Below the pieces are notes generated by a model. It searched no databases. It was not told the origin of the DNA and worked only from the letters and a program-made list of their open reading frames with translations. From a bacterium (GTDB taxonomy: Bacteria; Pseudomonadota; Alphaproteobacteria; Sphingomonadales; Sphingomonadaceae), in assembly GCA_030824575.1 (NCBI GenBank), contig JAVBXL010000197.1, forward strand, positions 1 through 63,057: a DNA stretch of 63,057 nucleotides, written 5' to 3'. The position numbers were made by a program, and so were the translations under genes. Each line of letters begins with the position of its first letter. The stretch's first letter is position 1. This document shows positions 16,147 to 24,424 of this stretch, piece after piece.

Positions 16147-16613
16147 GGGTGAAGGTCTTCCCCTTGGCAAAGGCGGGTGAAAATGGCGGTCCAGGCTTTG
16201 GGTTGCCGTTGCGGGCGACCCTGCGGCGTCAGCCAGGCGACGGTGATGGTGGCGTTCGTCAACTCTTCTTGCCCGCGCATGACTCTCTGGTGAATGGCGC
16301 AACTTGCCGCGCACACATCCGCAACGCGGCTCGCCACCATCAGGTCGTCGTCCAGCCGGGCGGGGCGGCGGTAGCGGATCTGGAGGTCGGTAACGGCATA
16401 GACGCCCGCACCCCCTTCATGGTTGGCACGCTGGTCGATCCCGGCGATGCGCAGCATGTCGGACCGGGCGCGCTCCATATAGCGCAGATAATTGGCGTGA
16501 TAGACCAGCCCCGACAGGTCGGTATCCTCGAAATAGACGCGCAGCGGGAAATGATGCACGGCGGCAAGGAAGCGTCCGGTCGCCGGCGCGGGCATCAGGT
16601 CTGAAACGGACAT
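16143..16613 (-). CDS. ybgC: Tol-Pal associated acyl-CoA thioesterase YbgC
   Basis: A 156-residue hot-dog fold thioesterase with the 4-hydroxybenzoyl-CoA thioesterase signature [26 protein letters not shown] (about residues 25-50), in which Asp of DTD is the likely catalytic residue. It hydrolyses acyl-CoA thioesters in the cytoplasm and is usually the first gene of tol-pal operons, as here. It overlaps tolQ by 4 nt. The first 12 residues before the fold are not conserved, so the start could be slightly later. Confidence 0.92.
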   Translation of the reverse strand: MSVSDLMPAPATGRFLAAVHHFPLRVYFEDTDLSGLVYHANYLRYMERARSDMLRIAGIDQRANHEGGAGVYAVTDLQIRYRRPARLDDDLMVASRVADVCAASCAIHQRVMRGQEELTNATITVAWLTPQGRPQRQPKAWTAIFTRLCQGEDLHP

Positions 16614-16789
16614 CGCGCGCTTTTAACCATGGCGCAGCGCCCACGCAAAGCCGGAAATGGCGGGTGCGCCTGCAATCGGTCGTCGCCACCATGCGATCTG
16701 GCCTGTCTGATTGCATAGGCGTCGGATACTGGTCGCCGGACGACAGCGTCGCTAAGGGAGAGGCGACGATTCACCAGGGAGAGCAAGGC

Positions 16790-17668
16790 ATGACGGATAT
16801 TCGGACAGTAGGCGTGATCGGCGCGGGACAGATGGGCGCGGGCATCGCCCAGGTCGCGGCGCAGGCGGGCTATGACGTCATATTGTCGGATATCGACCTG
16901 CCCCGCGCGGAAAAAGGGCTGGCGGGCATCGCCAAGCTGCTGGCCAAGGCGGTAAACAAGGAAAAGATCACGCAGGCCGATGCCGACGCTACGCTCGCCC
17001 GGATCACCCCCGTTGGCGACATCGCCCCGCTGGCCGACGCGCAACTGGTGATCGAGGCCGCGACCGAGCGCGAGGAGGTGAAGCGCGCCATCTTCGCCAA
17101 TGTCGGCAAGATTCTGGCCGCCGACGCGATCCTGGCCACCAACACATCCTCGATTCCGATCACCCGCCTGGCGCAGGCCGCGCCCGATGCCGGGCGCTTC
17201 GTGGGCGTCCATTTCTTCAATCCGGTGCCGGTGATGGTGTTGGTGGAGGTCATTCGCGGCCTTGCCACCACGCCAGAAACCGTCGCCGCGGTAGAGGGGT
17301 TCGCCTCGCGCATCGGCAAGACCACCGTCCATGCCTTCGACGCGCCCGGTTTCGTCGTGAACCGCATCCTGCTGCCGATGCTGAACGAGGCGGTGTTCGT
17401 GCTGGGCGAAGGCGTGGGCAGCATCACCGATATCGACCAAGGCTGCAAGCTTGGCCTTAATCACCCGATGGGGCCGCTGACCTTGCTCGACTTCGTCGGC
17501 CTGGATACCGCGCTGGAAATCCTCAACGTCTTCCTCAGCACCACCGGCGACCCCAAATATCGCCCTGCGCCTTTGCTGGTCAAATATGTCGAAGCGGGTT
17601 GGTACGGCCGCAAGACCGGCAAGGGCTTCTACGACTATAGCGGCGCAGAACCCGTGCCGACGCGCTGA
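16790..17668 (+). CDS. 3-hydroxybutyryl-CoA dehydrogenase
   Basis: A 292-residue 3-hydroxyacyl-CoA dehydrogenase. Seen: NAD-binding [21 protein letters not shown] (about residues 6-26), [18 protein letters not shown] with the catalytic His, [11 protein letters not shown] and a C-terminal [14 protein letters not shown]. It interconverts 3-hydroxyacyl-CoA and 3-oxoacyl-CoA in short-chain fatty acid or butanoate metabolism. The start at 16790 is preceded by GGGAGAG; the upstream in-frame codons have no such site. It stands alone, divergent from ybgC and convergent with pspF. Confidence 0.9.
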   Translation: MTDIRTVGVIGAGQMGAGIAQVAAQAGYDVILSDIDLPRAEKGLAGIAKLLAKAVNKEKITQADADATLARITPVGDIAPLADAQLVIEAATEREEVKRAIFANVGKILAADAILATNTSSIPITRLAQAAPDAGRFVGVHFFNPVPVMVLVEVIRGLATTPETVAAVEGFASRIGKTTVHAFDAPGFVVNRILLPMLNEAVFVLGEGVGSITDIDQGCKLGLNHPMGPLTLLDFVGLDTALEILNVFLSTTGDPKYRPAPLLVKYVEAGWYGRKTGKGFYDYSGAEPVPTR

Positions 17669-17704
17669 ACCATTGGGAGGGGGGTGGGTGTAAAATCCTT
17701 CCAC

Positions 17705-17738
17705 CCGTTCGCCCTGAGCTTATCGAAGGGCCGAACGG
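17705..17738. repeat. REP-type palindrome, short copy
   Basis: CCGTTCGCCCT ... AGGGCCGAACGG with a CTGAGCTTATCGA centre. It lies in the convergent gap between the hydroxyacyl-CoA dehydrogenase and pspF, and probably serves as a bidirectional terminator. Confidence 0.75.
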
Positions 17739-17754
17739 AGAACTAATGGTGATG

Positions 17755-18777
17755 TCACCCCGCGCTCAACCCATGTTTTTTCATGCAATGGCGCAACTGG
17801 TCGTAGGTCAGGCCCAGCCCCTTGGCGGTCGCCCGCTGATTATAGCGAAACCGGTCCAGCGCCGCGCGGATGATCGCCGCTTCATGCCCGTCCACGGCGG
17901 CGCGCAGGTCGTTAATCTCGTCATAGGGCAGGGCGGTCGCTGACGGCGCGGCAGGCGTGTCACCCGGCGTCGCCTCCGCGCGCTTCATCATCGACTTGGG
18001 CTTCCAGGGCGACGCGAACGGGTCGAAGGTGATCCGGCTGATCGGCCGCCCCGGCTCGTTCCAGCGATAGACCGCTCGCTCCACCACATTGCGCAACTCG
18101 CGCACATTGCCCGGCCAGCCATGGCCCTCCAGTTCCGCCGCGCAGGCCGTCGTGAAGCCGGGCCATTGCGGCCAGTCGCGCTCGGCCGCCATGCGCCGAC
18201 CGAAATGATCGGCCAGGACGCTGATGTCGCCTTCGCGCGCGCGCAGCGGGGGCAGGGTGATGACCTCGAAACTCAGCCGGTCGAGCAGGTCGGGGCGAAA
18301 CCGTCCGGCGTCGGCGGCGGCGGGTAGATCCTCGTTGGTCGCAGCGACGATGCGGACGTCCACGGTCAACGGCTTCGACGCGCCGATGCGCGTGACCTCG
18401 CCATATTCGACCACGCGCAACAACCGTTCCTGCGCCGCCATCGACAATGTGCCCAGTTCATCCAGGAACAATGTGCCGCCATCGGCATCCTCGAACCGGC
18501 CCGGCCGCGCCTTGGTCGCGCCGGTAAAGGCGCCCTGTTCATGGCCGAACAGTTCTGCCTCGATCAATGTTTCGGGCAGTGCCGCGCAATTCATCGTGAT
18601 CAGCGGTTCACCCCAACGTGGCGACAGGTGATGCAGCCGCTCGGCGATCAACTCCTTGCCGGTGCCGCGTTCGCCGATCACCAGCACCGGCCGGTTCAAC
18701 TCGGCCGCCCGGCCGGCCTGCTCCACCGCGTCGAGAAATACCGAGGACTGGCCGATAAATTGCGTATTTTTCTCCAT
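17755..18777 (-). CDS. pspF: Phage shock operon activator PspF (sigma-54 enhancer-binding protein)
   Basis: A 340-residue AAA+ activator without an N-terminal sensor domain, as in PspF. Seen: Walker A GERGTGKE (35-42), the sigma-54 contact loop GAFTGA (82-87), Walker B GGTLFLDE (100-107), and a C-terminal Fis-type helix-turn-helix (RATAKGLGLTYDQLRHCM). In the family PspF is held inactive by PspA and activates the psp promoter when the membrane is stressed. The start MEKNTQFIG at 18777 matches the family; the 48 upstream in-frame codons would span the shared promoter region. It is divergent from the psp operon. Confidence 0.92.
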   Translation of the reverse strand: MEKNTQFIGQSSVFLDAVEQAGRAAELNRPVLVIGERGTGKELIAERLHHLSPRWGEPLITMNCAALPETLIEAELFGHEQGAFTGATKARPGRFEDADGGTLFLDELGTLSMAAQERLLRVVEYGEVTRIGASKPLTVDVRIVAATNEDLPAAADAGRFRPDLLDRLSFEVITLPPLRAREGDISVLADHFGRRMAAERDWPQWPGFTTACAAELEGHGWPGNVRELRNVVERAVYRWNEPGRPISRITFDPFASPWKPKSMMKRAEATPGDTPAAPSATALPYDEINDLRAAVDGHEAAIIRAALDRFRYNQRATAKGLGLTYDQLRHCMKKHGLSAG

Positions 18778-18881
18778 GCGCCAACTTATGGTGAAATTTC
18801 CCACTCCTTGGCAAGGGACATATTGGCACATCCCCCTGCGATGGTCCAAAAAATGGCAGAAAATCGGGTATTTTTCGAAAC

Positions 18882-18897
18882 TGGCACGGCTTCTGCA
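18882..18897 (+). promoter_or_regulatory. Sigma-54 promoter of the psp operon
   Basis: TGGCACGGCTTCTGCA has GG at the -24 element and GC at the -12 element with exactly 10 nt between them, matching the sigma-54 consensus (TGGCAC-N5-TTGC) at all but one core base. Transcription would start near 18908, about 48 nt before the first gene. The divergent pspF supplies the activator. The A/T-rich stretch at 18845-18880 could carry an IHF site; PspF sites probably lie upstream. Confidence 0.88.
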
Positions 18898-18955
18898 ATG
18901 CTCAGGGCAATCCGCAACCAATCGCGGAACCTATGAAGGCCAAGGTTCAGGGAGT

Positions 18956-19135
18956 ATGACGATGACCAACCAGAGCAACAGTGTTCGCGAAATCAGCCAG
19001 CTGATGTCGGCCGCCATCGCCGCCCTGCTGTTCGGATCGACCATGATCCTTTCGGCGGTCGGCCCGGCCCGCGCCAGCGAAGCACCGATCCTCGCGGCGC
19101 AGCAAAGCACCGCCCCCTTGCGCTATTTGGCGTAA
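18956..19135 (+). CDS. 59-residue membrane/exported peptide, first gene of the psp operon
   Basis: A 59-residue protein with a polar N-terminus, one hydrophobic segment (about residues 18-36: AAIAALLFGSTMILSAVG) and a possible ARA-S signal-peptidase site, leaving a short tail that ends APLRYLA. AGGGAG precedes the ATG at 18956, and a second ATG two codons later is possible. It lies between the sigma-54 promoter and pspA, so it should be the first product of the induced mRNA. I do not recognise the family. It may be a small membrane sensor or effector of the shock response, or a leader peptide; the sequence does not decide. Confidence 0.6.
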   Translation: MTMTNQSNSVREISQLMSAAIAALLFGSTMILSAVGPARASEAPILAAQQSTAPLRYLA

Positions 19136-19181
19136 GCGGCACCAGTCTTCCCAAGACAATAAGACCAGGAGTGACGTTAAA

Positions 19182-19862
19182 ATGGGTATTTTCTCCCGCA
19201 CCCGCGACATCATCGCCGCCAATGTGACCGACCTGCTCGACAAGGCGGAAGACCCCGCGAAGATGATCCGCATGATCATCCTCGAAATGGAGGAGACGCT
19301 GGTCGAAGTCCGCGCATCCGCCGCCCGCACCATTGCCGACCAGAAGGAAATGCGCCGCCACATCGCCAAGCTGACCGCCTTGCAGGACAGCTGGACCGAA
19401 AAGGCGCAGCTCGCTCTGTCCAAGGATCGCGAAGACTTGGCCAAAGCTGCGCTGGTGGAACGCCAGAAGGCGACCGACATGGCCGATCATCTGAGCCATG
19501 AGATCGCGACGCTCGACGAAGCGCTGCGCGCCTCGGAAGAGGACATCGCCAAGTTGCAGGGCAAGCTGCGCGAAGCCCGCGCCCGCCAGAACAGCCTGGT
19601 GACCCGGATGCAGAGCGCGGAAAACCGTCTGCGGGTGCGCGAAGCCTATGCCGGTGAGAAGGTCAACGACGCCTTCGCCCGCTTCGACATGCTCGAACGC
19701 CGGGTGGACATGGCCGAAGGCCGCGCCGACGCCGTGACGCTGGGCGGTCAACCCAAGACGCTGGAGGAGGAGATTGCGGAATTGAAGTCGGCCGACAAGG
19801 TCGATGCCGATCTCGCCGCGCTCAAAGCCTCGATGAACGCCGACAAGACCGGGGGAGCCTGA
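19182..19862 (+). CDS. pspA: Phage shock protein A
   Basis: A 226-residue PspA/IM30 protein, almost entirely coiled-coil helix. Seen: the N-terminal amphipathic MGIFSRTRDIIAANVTDLLD, which inserts into stressed membranes, then EDPAKMIRMIILEMEETLVEVR, highly conserved in PspA. In the family it binds and inhibits PspF when soluble and forms ESCRT-III-like assemblies on damaged membrane when induced. A purine-rich site (AGGAGTGACG) precedes the ATG. It lies 46 nt after the small first gene and 4 nt before pspB. Confidence 0.95.
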   Translation: MGIFSRTRDIIAANVTDLLDKAEDPAKMIRMIILEMEETLVEVRASAARTIADQKEMRRHIAKLTALQDSWTEKAQLALSKDREDLAKAALVERQKATDMADHLSHEIATLDEALRASEEDIAKLQGKLREARARQNSLVTRMQSAENRLRVREAYAGEKVNDAFARFDMLERRVDMAEGRADAVTLGGQPKTLEEEIAELKSADKVDADLAALKASMNADKTGGA

Positions 19863-19866
19863 CGCC

Positions 19867-20133
19867 ATGGAGGACATATTCCTGCCCATCATGATCTGCG
19901 GCATGTTGTTCATCGGCATGCCCTGGCTGATCTTCCACTATGTCACCAAATGGAAGCAGGCGCCCAAGATCACCGATGAGGACGAGAAGCTGCTGGATGA
20001 CCTCCACCTTCTCGCCCGCCGTCTGGAGGAAAGGCTCCAGACGGTCGAACGGATCGTCGCCGCCGACAATCCCGATTTCCGCCCCTCTCGCCCGTCGGCC
20101 GACGACGGCTACGAACTCGACCGGAGGAACTGA
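19867..20133 (+). CDS. pspB: Phage shock protein B
   Basis: An 88-residue PspB: an N-terminal membrane helix (about residues 4-26, LPIMICGMLFIGMPWLIFHYV), a cytoplasmic coiled coil (DEKLLDDLHLLARRLEERLQTVERIVAADNPDFR) that is the family signature, and a charged tail. In enterobacteria PspB and PspC sense membrane stress and recruit PspA. It follows pspA by 4 nt. Its RLEERLQTVERI helix is echoed in the four small proteins encoded downstream. Confidence 0.92.
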   Translation: MEDIFLPIMICGMLFIGMPWLIFHYVTKWKQAPKITDEDEKLLDDLHLLARRLEERLQTVERIVAADNPDFRPSRPSADDGYELDRRN

Positions 20134-20134
20134 C

Positions 20135-20515
20135 ATGGCCGCCCGCCGTACCAAATTCTACCTCGACAAGAAAAATGGCAAATGGTCGGGCGTGTGCGCC
20201 GGCATCGCCGACTATAGCGGGATCGACGTGACCTGGGTTCGGGTCGGCGCGGTGCTGGTCACGCTGATGGGGGCCTTCCCCTGGACGCTAATCGCCTATG
20301 CCTGCGCCGTCTATTTCGCCGACAACAAACCCGTGGGCCTCTATTCGGACCGCGACGACGAGAAATTCTGGCAGGGCGTGCGGACCAACCCGACCCGCTC
20401 CACCCGCGACGTCCGCTCCAAGTTTCGCGACATCGATCGCCGCCTGGCCGACATCGAAATCTATTATACCAGCCGCAACACCCGCCTCGCCGACGAGATC
20501 GACAGCCTGCGCTGA
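20135..20515 (+). CDS. pspC: Phage shock protein C
   Basis: A 126-residue PspC-domain protein: an N-terminal FYLDKKNGKWSGVCAGIADYSGID segment, a hydrophobic stretch (about residues 30-62) and a C-terminal cytoplasmic helix ending in RRLADIEIYYTSRNTRLADEI-DSLR. The start is one base after the pspB stop, with CCGGAGGAAC upstream. The last 29 residues align without gaps to the C-termini of three small proteins encoded next (E.., [IY].T[SD], REI/DEI, LR). Family role: polytopic or bitopic stress sensor partnering PspB and PspA. Confidence 0.92.
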   Translation: MAARRTKFYLDKKNGKWSGVCAGIADYSGIDVTWVRVGAVLVTLMGAFPWTLIAYACAVYFADNKPVGLYSDRDDEKFWQGVRTNPTRSTRDVRSKFRDIDRRLADIEIYYTSRNTRLADEIDSLR

Positions 20516-20552
20516 GCGCCGCGTCGGGGCATCATAACAGGGGAGAATGTTC

Positions 20553-20843
20553 ATGAGCTTTAGTGGACCCTATTTCGTCCTCGCCATCATCGCCATGTCG
20601 ACGCTGGGCTGGATGTTCACCACCTGGGTCCGTGCCCGGCACGGCTATCCGGTCGAAAATGAATGGAGCGGCACCGTTGATCGAACGGACGCCGACGCTG
20701 GTCGAAAAATCGACCTTCTTTCCAACGAAAACGAAAAGCTGACTGGCCGCATCAGCCGCCTCGAAGACCGCATCGCGGTGCTGGAAAGGATCGCCACCGA
20801 TCCTGCCGCCCGCACCGCGCGCGAAATCGACGCGCTGCGCTGA
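20553..20843 (+). CDS. PspB-like small membrane coiled-coil protein 1
   Basis: A 96-residue protein with one membrane helix (about residues 5-24, YFVLAIIAMSTLGWMFTTW), a GYPVENEW motif, and a coiled-coil C-terminus containing RLEDRIAVLERIATD and ending in REIDALR. The C-terminal 29 residues match PspC and the next two proteins. AGGGGAG lies 7 nt before the ATG at 20553, while an earlier ATG at 20547 is too close. It is the fifth gene of the psp operon. Probably an extra membrane adaptor for PspA or PspBC; the function is not established. Confidence 0.8.
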   Translation: MSFSGPYFVLAIIAMSTLGWMFTTWVRARHGYPVENEWSGTVDRTDADAGRKIDLLSNENEKLTGRISRLEDRIAVLERIATDPAARTAREIDALR

Positions 20844-20870
20844 TATTGGCGAGCCAAGGGGAGTATCATC

Positions 20871-21182
20871 ATGTTTCCATTCGAAGCCTTTGCCCCGGTC
20901 GCGGTCATCGTCGGATCGCTGGCGGTCGGCGGCTGGATCTTCACCACCTGGCTGCGTGTGAAGAATGGCTATCCGCTGGAAAACAGCTGGGGAAAGCCCG
21001 TCTATCCGCAGAAGAACGAGGAAATGGTCGAACGCATCAAGCTGCTGAGCCAGGAAAACGCCCAGCTGCGCGCCGAGATCGGATCGATGAAGGACCGGCT
21101 CGCCGTGGTGGAGCGAATCGTCACCGACGGCAGCCACCAACTGGCCCGTGAGATCGAACAACTGCGCAGCCCGGCCAACTAA
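20871..21182 (+). CDS. PspB-like small membrane coiled-coil protein 2
   Basis: A 103-residue protein. Its helix (about residues 7-27) ends in GGWIFTTWLRVKNGYPLENSW, nearly the same as the GWMFTTW...GYPVENEW of the preceding protein, so the two are recent paralogues. The coiled coil contains SMKDRLAVVERIVTD and ends in REIEQLR plus four residues. The start is preceded by AGGGGAG. A Gln/Glu/Leu-rich segment (LLSQENAQLRAEI) adds a longer coiled coil than in protein 1. Confidence 0.8.
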   Translation: MFPFEAFAPVAVIVGSLAVGGWIFTTWLRVKNGYPLENSWGKPVYPQKNEEMVERIKLLSQENAQLRAEIGSMKDRLAVVERIVTDGSHQLAREIEQLRSPAN

Positions 21183-21218
21183 GGCCAGAGAGCATAGCGC
21201 CATCAGGGAGTGATCGAC

Positions 21219-21470
21219 ATGAATCCGTTTGAAATGGTCGTTGCAATCATCGCCATCACCGCCATCGCCAGCGTTCTGCGCGCCAAATATGGCGTCGTGC
21301 GCCGCGACAAGGGCGAAGACTTCATCCAGCGCGGCCCGGACCCCGAAGCCGAACGGCTGCGCGCGGAAGTGAAGGCGCTCAAGGATCGCGTCGCCGTACT
21401 GGAACGGCTGGCGACGGACGGCTCCAGCGCGCTGGAGCGGGAATTTGAAAAACTGCGGGACCGCGACTGA
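21219..21470 (+). CDS. PspB-like small membrane coiled-coil protein 3
   Basis: An 83-residue protein with a short N-terminal membrane helix (about residues 4-20, FEMVVAIIAITAIASVL), no GYP-ENW motif, and the same C-terminal module (ALKDRVAVLERLATD, ending REFEKLRDRD). AGGGAG is 8 nt before the ATG at 21219; a GTG at 21210 would place that site inside the gene. It differs from proteins 1 and 2 in the juxtamembrane region only, which suggests the C-terminal module is the shared interaction surface. Confidence 0.78.
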   Translation: MNPFEMVVAIIAITAIASVLRAKYGVVRRDKGEDFIQRGPDPEAERLRAEVKALKDRVAVLERLATDGSSALEREFEKLRDRD

Positions 21471-21500
21471 ACATAGTCCGCGCCGGACAGGGAGGCTTAG

Positions 21501-21734
21501 ATGCAAGACCCCTATCTTTACATCACCCTGGCGACGACCAGTCTGCTCGGCCTCGCCATCATCGTCGCCGCTGGGTTGCGCGGCTGGAACGGCTGGCTGG
21601 AGTTCAAGCGCGCCGAACTGGGCCGCCGCTTCGAGGAAGCCGCGCCGCCAAGCGCGTCCGCCAGGATCGAGGTCGCTGACCTCAAGGAACGCATCCGCAA
21701 GCTGGAAGCGATCGCCGCAGGCGTGGATTTGTAG
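21501..21734 (+). CDS. PspB-like small membrane coiled-coil protein 4
   Basis: A 77-residue protein with one membrane helix (about residues 6-26, LYITLATTSLLGLAIIVAAGL), a basic/aromatic juxtamembrane segment and a short coiled coil (ADLKERIRKLEAIAAGVDL) that corresponds to the first half of the module in proteins 1-3. The REI..LR end is missing, so this is either the most diverged or a truncated member. CAGGGAGG precedes the ATG. It is the last gene before a convergent terminator at 21951-21988. Confidence 0.72.
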   Translation: MQDPYLYITLATTSLLGLAIIVAAGLRGWNGWLEFKRAELGRRFEEAAPPSASARIEVADLKERIRKLEAIAAGVDL

Positions 21735-21783
21735 AGCAAGATGACTTCAGATTGCTTGGCATCCGTTCGTACTAAGTAGAGAC

Positions 21784-21862
21784 TGAGCTTGTCGAAGGCT
21801 CGTATCGAAGTACCAAACGCGGCGCGTAATCCTTCGATACGCCATTTCGACAAGCTCGATAG
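21784..21862. repeat. REP-type palindrome downstream of the psp operon
   Basis: CTGAGCTTGTCGAAGGC...TATCGAAG is mirrored by CTTCGATA...TTTCGACAAGCTCGAT. It is a CTGAGC(T)TGTCGAAG variant of the REP family seen elsewhere in the window, at the 3' end of the psp operon. Confidence 0.75.
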
Positions 21863-21950
21863 CTACTCAGGACCAACGGATCAGGGTAAAGTCACCAGGC
21901 TCTAAAAATCTCAATTCCCATTCCGTTCGTTCGAAACGAACGGCGAATGT

Positions 21951-21988
21951 GAAAAAGAGCGCGGTGCTTAAGCGCCGCGCTCTTTTTC
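21951..21988. terminator. Bidirectional terminator between psp operon and pheT
   Basis: A perfect 14-bp stem GAAAAAGAGCGCGG / CCGCGCTCTTTTTC with a 10-nt loop, and T-runs whichever strand is read. It sits 19 nt past the pheT stop and serves both convergent units. A second small palindrome (CCGTTCGTT/AACGAACGG) is just upstream at 21923-21943. Confidence 0.93.
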
Positions 21989-22006
21989 CAACCCGCAGCG
22001 AAGGCC

Positions 22007-24424
22007 CTACCCCCGCAGCGACCCGCCCAGCTTCTGCGCGGCCTTGACCACTGCAGCGCTGATCGTTTCCAGCTCTTCCTGGCTGAAACTCTTCTCGCCA
22101 GGCTGCAACGTCACCTCGATCGCCAGCGACTTGAAGCCCTCCTCCACGCCCGGCCCGACGAAGACGTCGAACAGGCGCACATCGACGATGGACTTCTTGT
22201 CCGCGCCCTTCACGCCCCGCACCAGCGCATCGGCCTCGACCGTTTTCGGCACGATAAAGGCGAAATCGCGCTTCACCGCCTGCAACGCGGGCGGCGCGTA
22301 GGGCGCGCGCATGAAGCCGCTCTTGCGCTTGCCCGGAATCGCGTCGAGGAAAATTTCGCCCGCGACCACCGTGCCCGACAGCCCGAATTGCTTCGCCAGC
22401 GATGGGTGCAGCACACCATATTCGGCCAGCACCGCCTTCGGCCCCAGCCGCAGCGTGCCGGACTGACCCGGATGATAGGCGGCCGACGCCTCCCCGAAAT
22501 TCTGGAGATTGCCGACCGGCGCGCCGGCCGCGGCCAGCAGCGCGATCACCTCGGCTTTGGCGTCGAAGGCGTCGAAGCCCTGCGCCTTGCCCGTCTGCCA
22601 GCCCCGCGCTACCTTCTCGCCCGCCAGCACGAAGCCCACGGTCGCCCGCTCACCCTGCTTGAAATAGCGGCGGCCCAGTTCGAACAGCCGCACGCTCGTC
22701 GCGCTGCGATCGACATTGCGCTTCGTCGCCGACAGCAGGCCGGGCAGCAGCGAAGGCCGCATGACCTTCAATTCCTCGGAAATCGGGTTCGCCAACGTCC
22801 AGTCGCCCCCGCCCACGGCGGCGGCTTCCTTTTCGGCGATGAACGACCAGTTGATCGCTTCGGCCATCCCGCGCGCAGCGGCGGTGCGGCGCACCCGGCG
22901 CTCGACCATCTGCTCAGGCGTGGCGGTCGGGCGGGCGACGCCCGGCACGCGCGGCAACGGGGTGGACGGCACCTGGTCCAGGCCGACGATGCGCACCACT
23001 TCCTCGACAATGTCGGGCCAGCCATCGACGTCGCGGCGCCATGTCGGCACGATGATCGTCCAGCTGCCCGGCACCGTCACCGGCATGCCGTCTTCATATT
23101 CGACGCGGCTCGCCTCGCCGCTGACGCCAAAGCCCAGGCTCTCCAATATGCGCTTCTGTTCGTCGGCGGGCACATGCACGCCGGCCAGCGCCAGGCACTG
23201 GTCGGGCGCATAGGCCACTGTCCGCGGCGTCGCGGGCGGGGTGCCGGCACGGGTCGCTTGGCTGGGCGTACCACCGCACAGGCTCACCACCAGGCTGGTC
23301 GCGATCGACAGGCCGTCGTCCAGAAACGCCGGATCGACCCCACGCTCGAACCGGCCCCGTGCGTCCGACGTCAGGGTCAGCTTCTGCCCCGTCATCGCGA
23401 TCCGCTCTGGCGTGAAGTAAGCGCATTCGATCAATACGTCGGTCGTACCATCCTGCGCGCCCGAATGTTCGCCGCCCATGATGCCGCCGATATCGTGCAC
23501 GGCTTCGTCATCGGCGATGACGGTCATCGTCTCGTCCACGCTATAGGTCTTGCCGTTGAGCGCCAGCGCCTGCTCGCCCACCTTGCCTTTGCGCGCGACC
23601 AGCCCACCCTTCAGACTCGCCATGTCATAGACGTGTAGCGGCCGGCCAAGATCGAACATGATATAATTGGTGATATCGACCAGCGTGCTGATCGGCTTCT
23701 GGCCAATGGCTTTGAGGCGCTTGGCCATCCATTCGGGCGACGCGCCATTGGTCACGCCGCGCACCGTGCGCGCGAAAAAGGCGGGGCAGCCGTCCATATC
23801 GTCGGTGCGCACATCCGGCCCCGGACCCACGCCGGCGATCTCCGGCACGATGATGGCGTTGAGCGTGCCCAGGCCCGCCGCCGCCAGATCGCGCGCGATC
23901 CCGCGCACGCCCATGCAATCCTGACGGTTGGGGGTGACGCTGACATCGATCACCGGATCGTTCAGCCCCGCCCAGTCGGCATAGACCTGCCCCACCGGCG
24001 CGGCTGCATCCAGTTCGATGATGCCGTCATGATCGTCGCCCAGTTCCAGCTCGCGCGTGGAACACATCATGCCGTTGGATTCGACGCCCCGGATCGCGGT
24101 CTTTTTCAGAACCATGCCGTTGGATGGCACCACCGCGCCCTCCACGCCGAACACGCCGACCAGCCCCGCACGCGCATTGGGCGCGCCGCACACGACCTGC
24201 AACGGATTGCCATCGCCATGGTCGACGCTCAGCACCTGCAACTTGTCGGCCTGCGGATGACGCTCGGCGCTCAGCACCCTGGCGATCTTGAACCCGGCCA
24301 GCTTTTCGGCCGGATTCTCGACGCCCTCGATCTCCAGCCCGATGGCGTTCAGCGTCTTGAGGATCGTCGTCAGGTCCGCATCGGTGTTCAGATGCGTCTT
24401 GAGCCAGCTCAGGGTGAACTTCAT
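22007..24424 (-). CDS. pheT: Phenylalanine--tRNA ligase beta subunit
   Basis: An 805-residue PheT of bacterial long type: N-terminal [12 protein letters not shown], tRNA-binding domain (about residues 40-150, with the DKLQV and VVCGAPN motifs), B3/B4 editing domain, B5 domain and a C-terminal anticodon-binding (FDX-ACB) domain. [13 protein letters not shown] and the [11 protein letters not shown] segment are typical. It forms the alpha2-beta2 enzyme that charges tRNA-Phe. The start at 24424 gives an ATGA overlap with pheS; the longer open frame continues into pheS and is rejected. Confidence 0.96.
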   Translation of the reverse strand: MKFTLSWLKTHLNTDADLTTILKTLNAIGLEIEGVENPAEKLAGFKIARVLSAERHPQADKLQVLSVDHGDGNPLQVVCGAPNARAGLVGVFGVEGAVVPSNGMVLKKTAIRGVESNGMMCSTRELELGDDHDGIIELDAAAPVGQVYADWAGLNDPVIDVSVTPNRQDCMGVRGIARDLAAAGLGTLNAIIVPEIAGVGPGPDVRTDDMDGCPAFFARTVRGVTNGASPEWMAKRLKAIGQKPISTLVDITNYIMFDLGRPLHVYDMASLKGGLVARKGKVGEQALALNGKTYSVDETMTVIADDEAVHDIGGIMGGEHSGAQDGTTDVLIECAYFTPERIAMTGQKLTLTSDARGRFERGVDPAFLDDGLSIATSLVVSLCGGTPSQATRAGTPPATPRTVAYAPDQCLALAGVHVPADEQKRILESLGFGVSGEASRVEYEDGMPVTVPGSWTIIVPTWRRDVDGWPDIVEEVVRIVGLDQVPSTPLPRVPGVARPTATPEQMVERRVRRTAAARGMAEAINWSFIAEKEAAAVGGGDWTLANPISEELKVMRPSLLPGLLSATKRNVDRSATSVRLFELGRRYFKQGERATVGFVLAGEKVARGWQTGKAQGFDAFDAKAEVIALLAAAGAPVGNLQNFGEASAAYHPGQSGTLRLGPKAVLAEYGVLHPSLAKQFGLSGTVVAGEIFLDAIPGKRKSGFMRAPYAPPALQAVKRDFAFIVPKTVEADALVRGVKGADKKSIVDVRLFDVFVGPGVEEGFKSLAIEVTLQPGEKSFSQEELETISAAVVKAAQKLGGSLRG

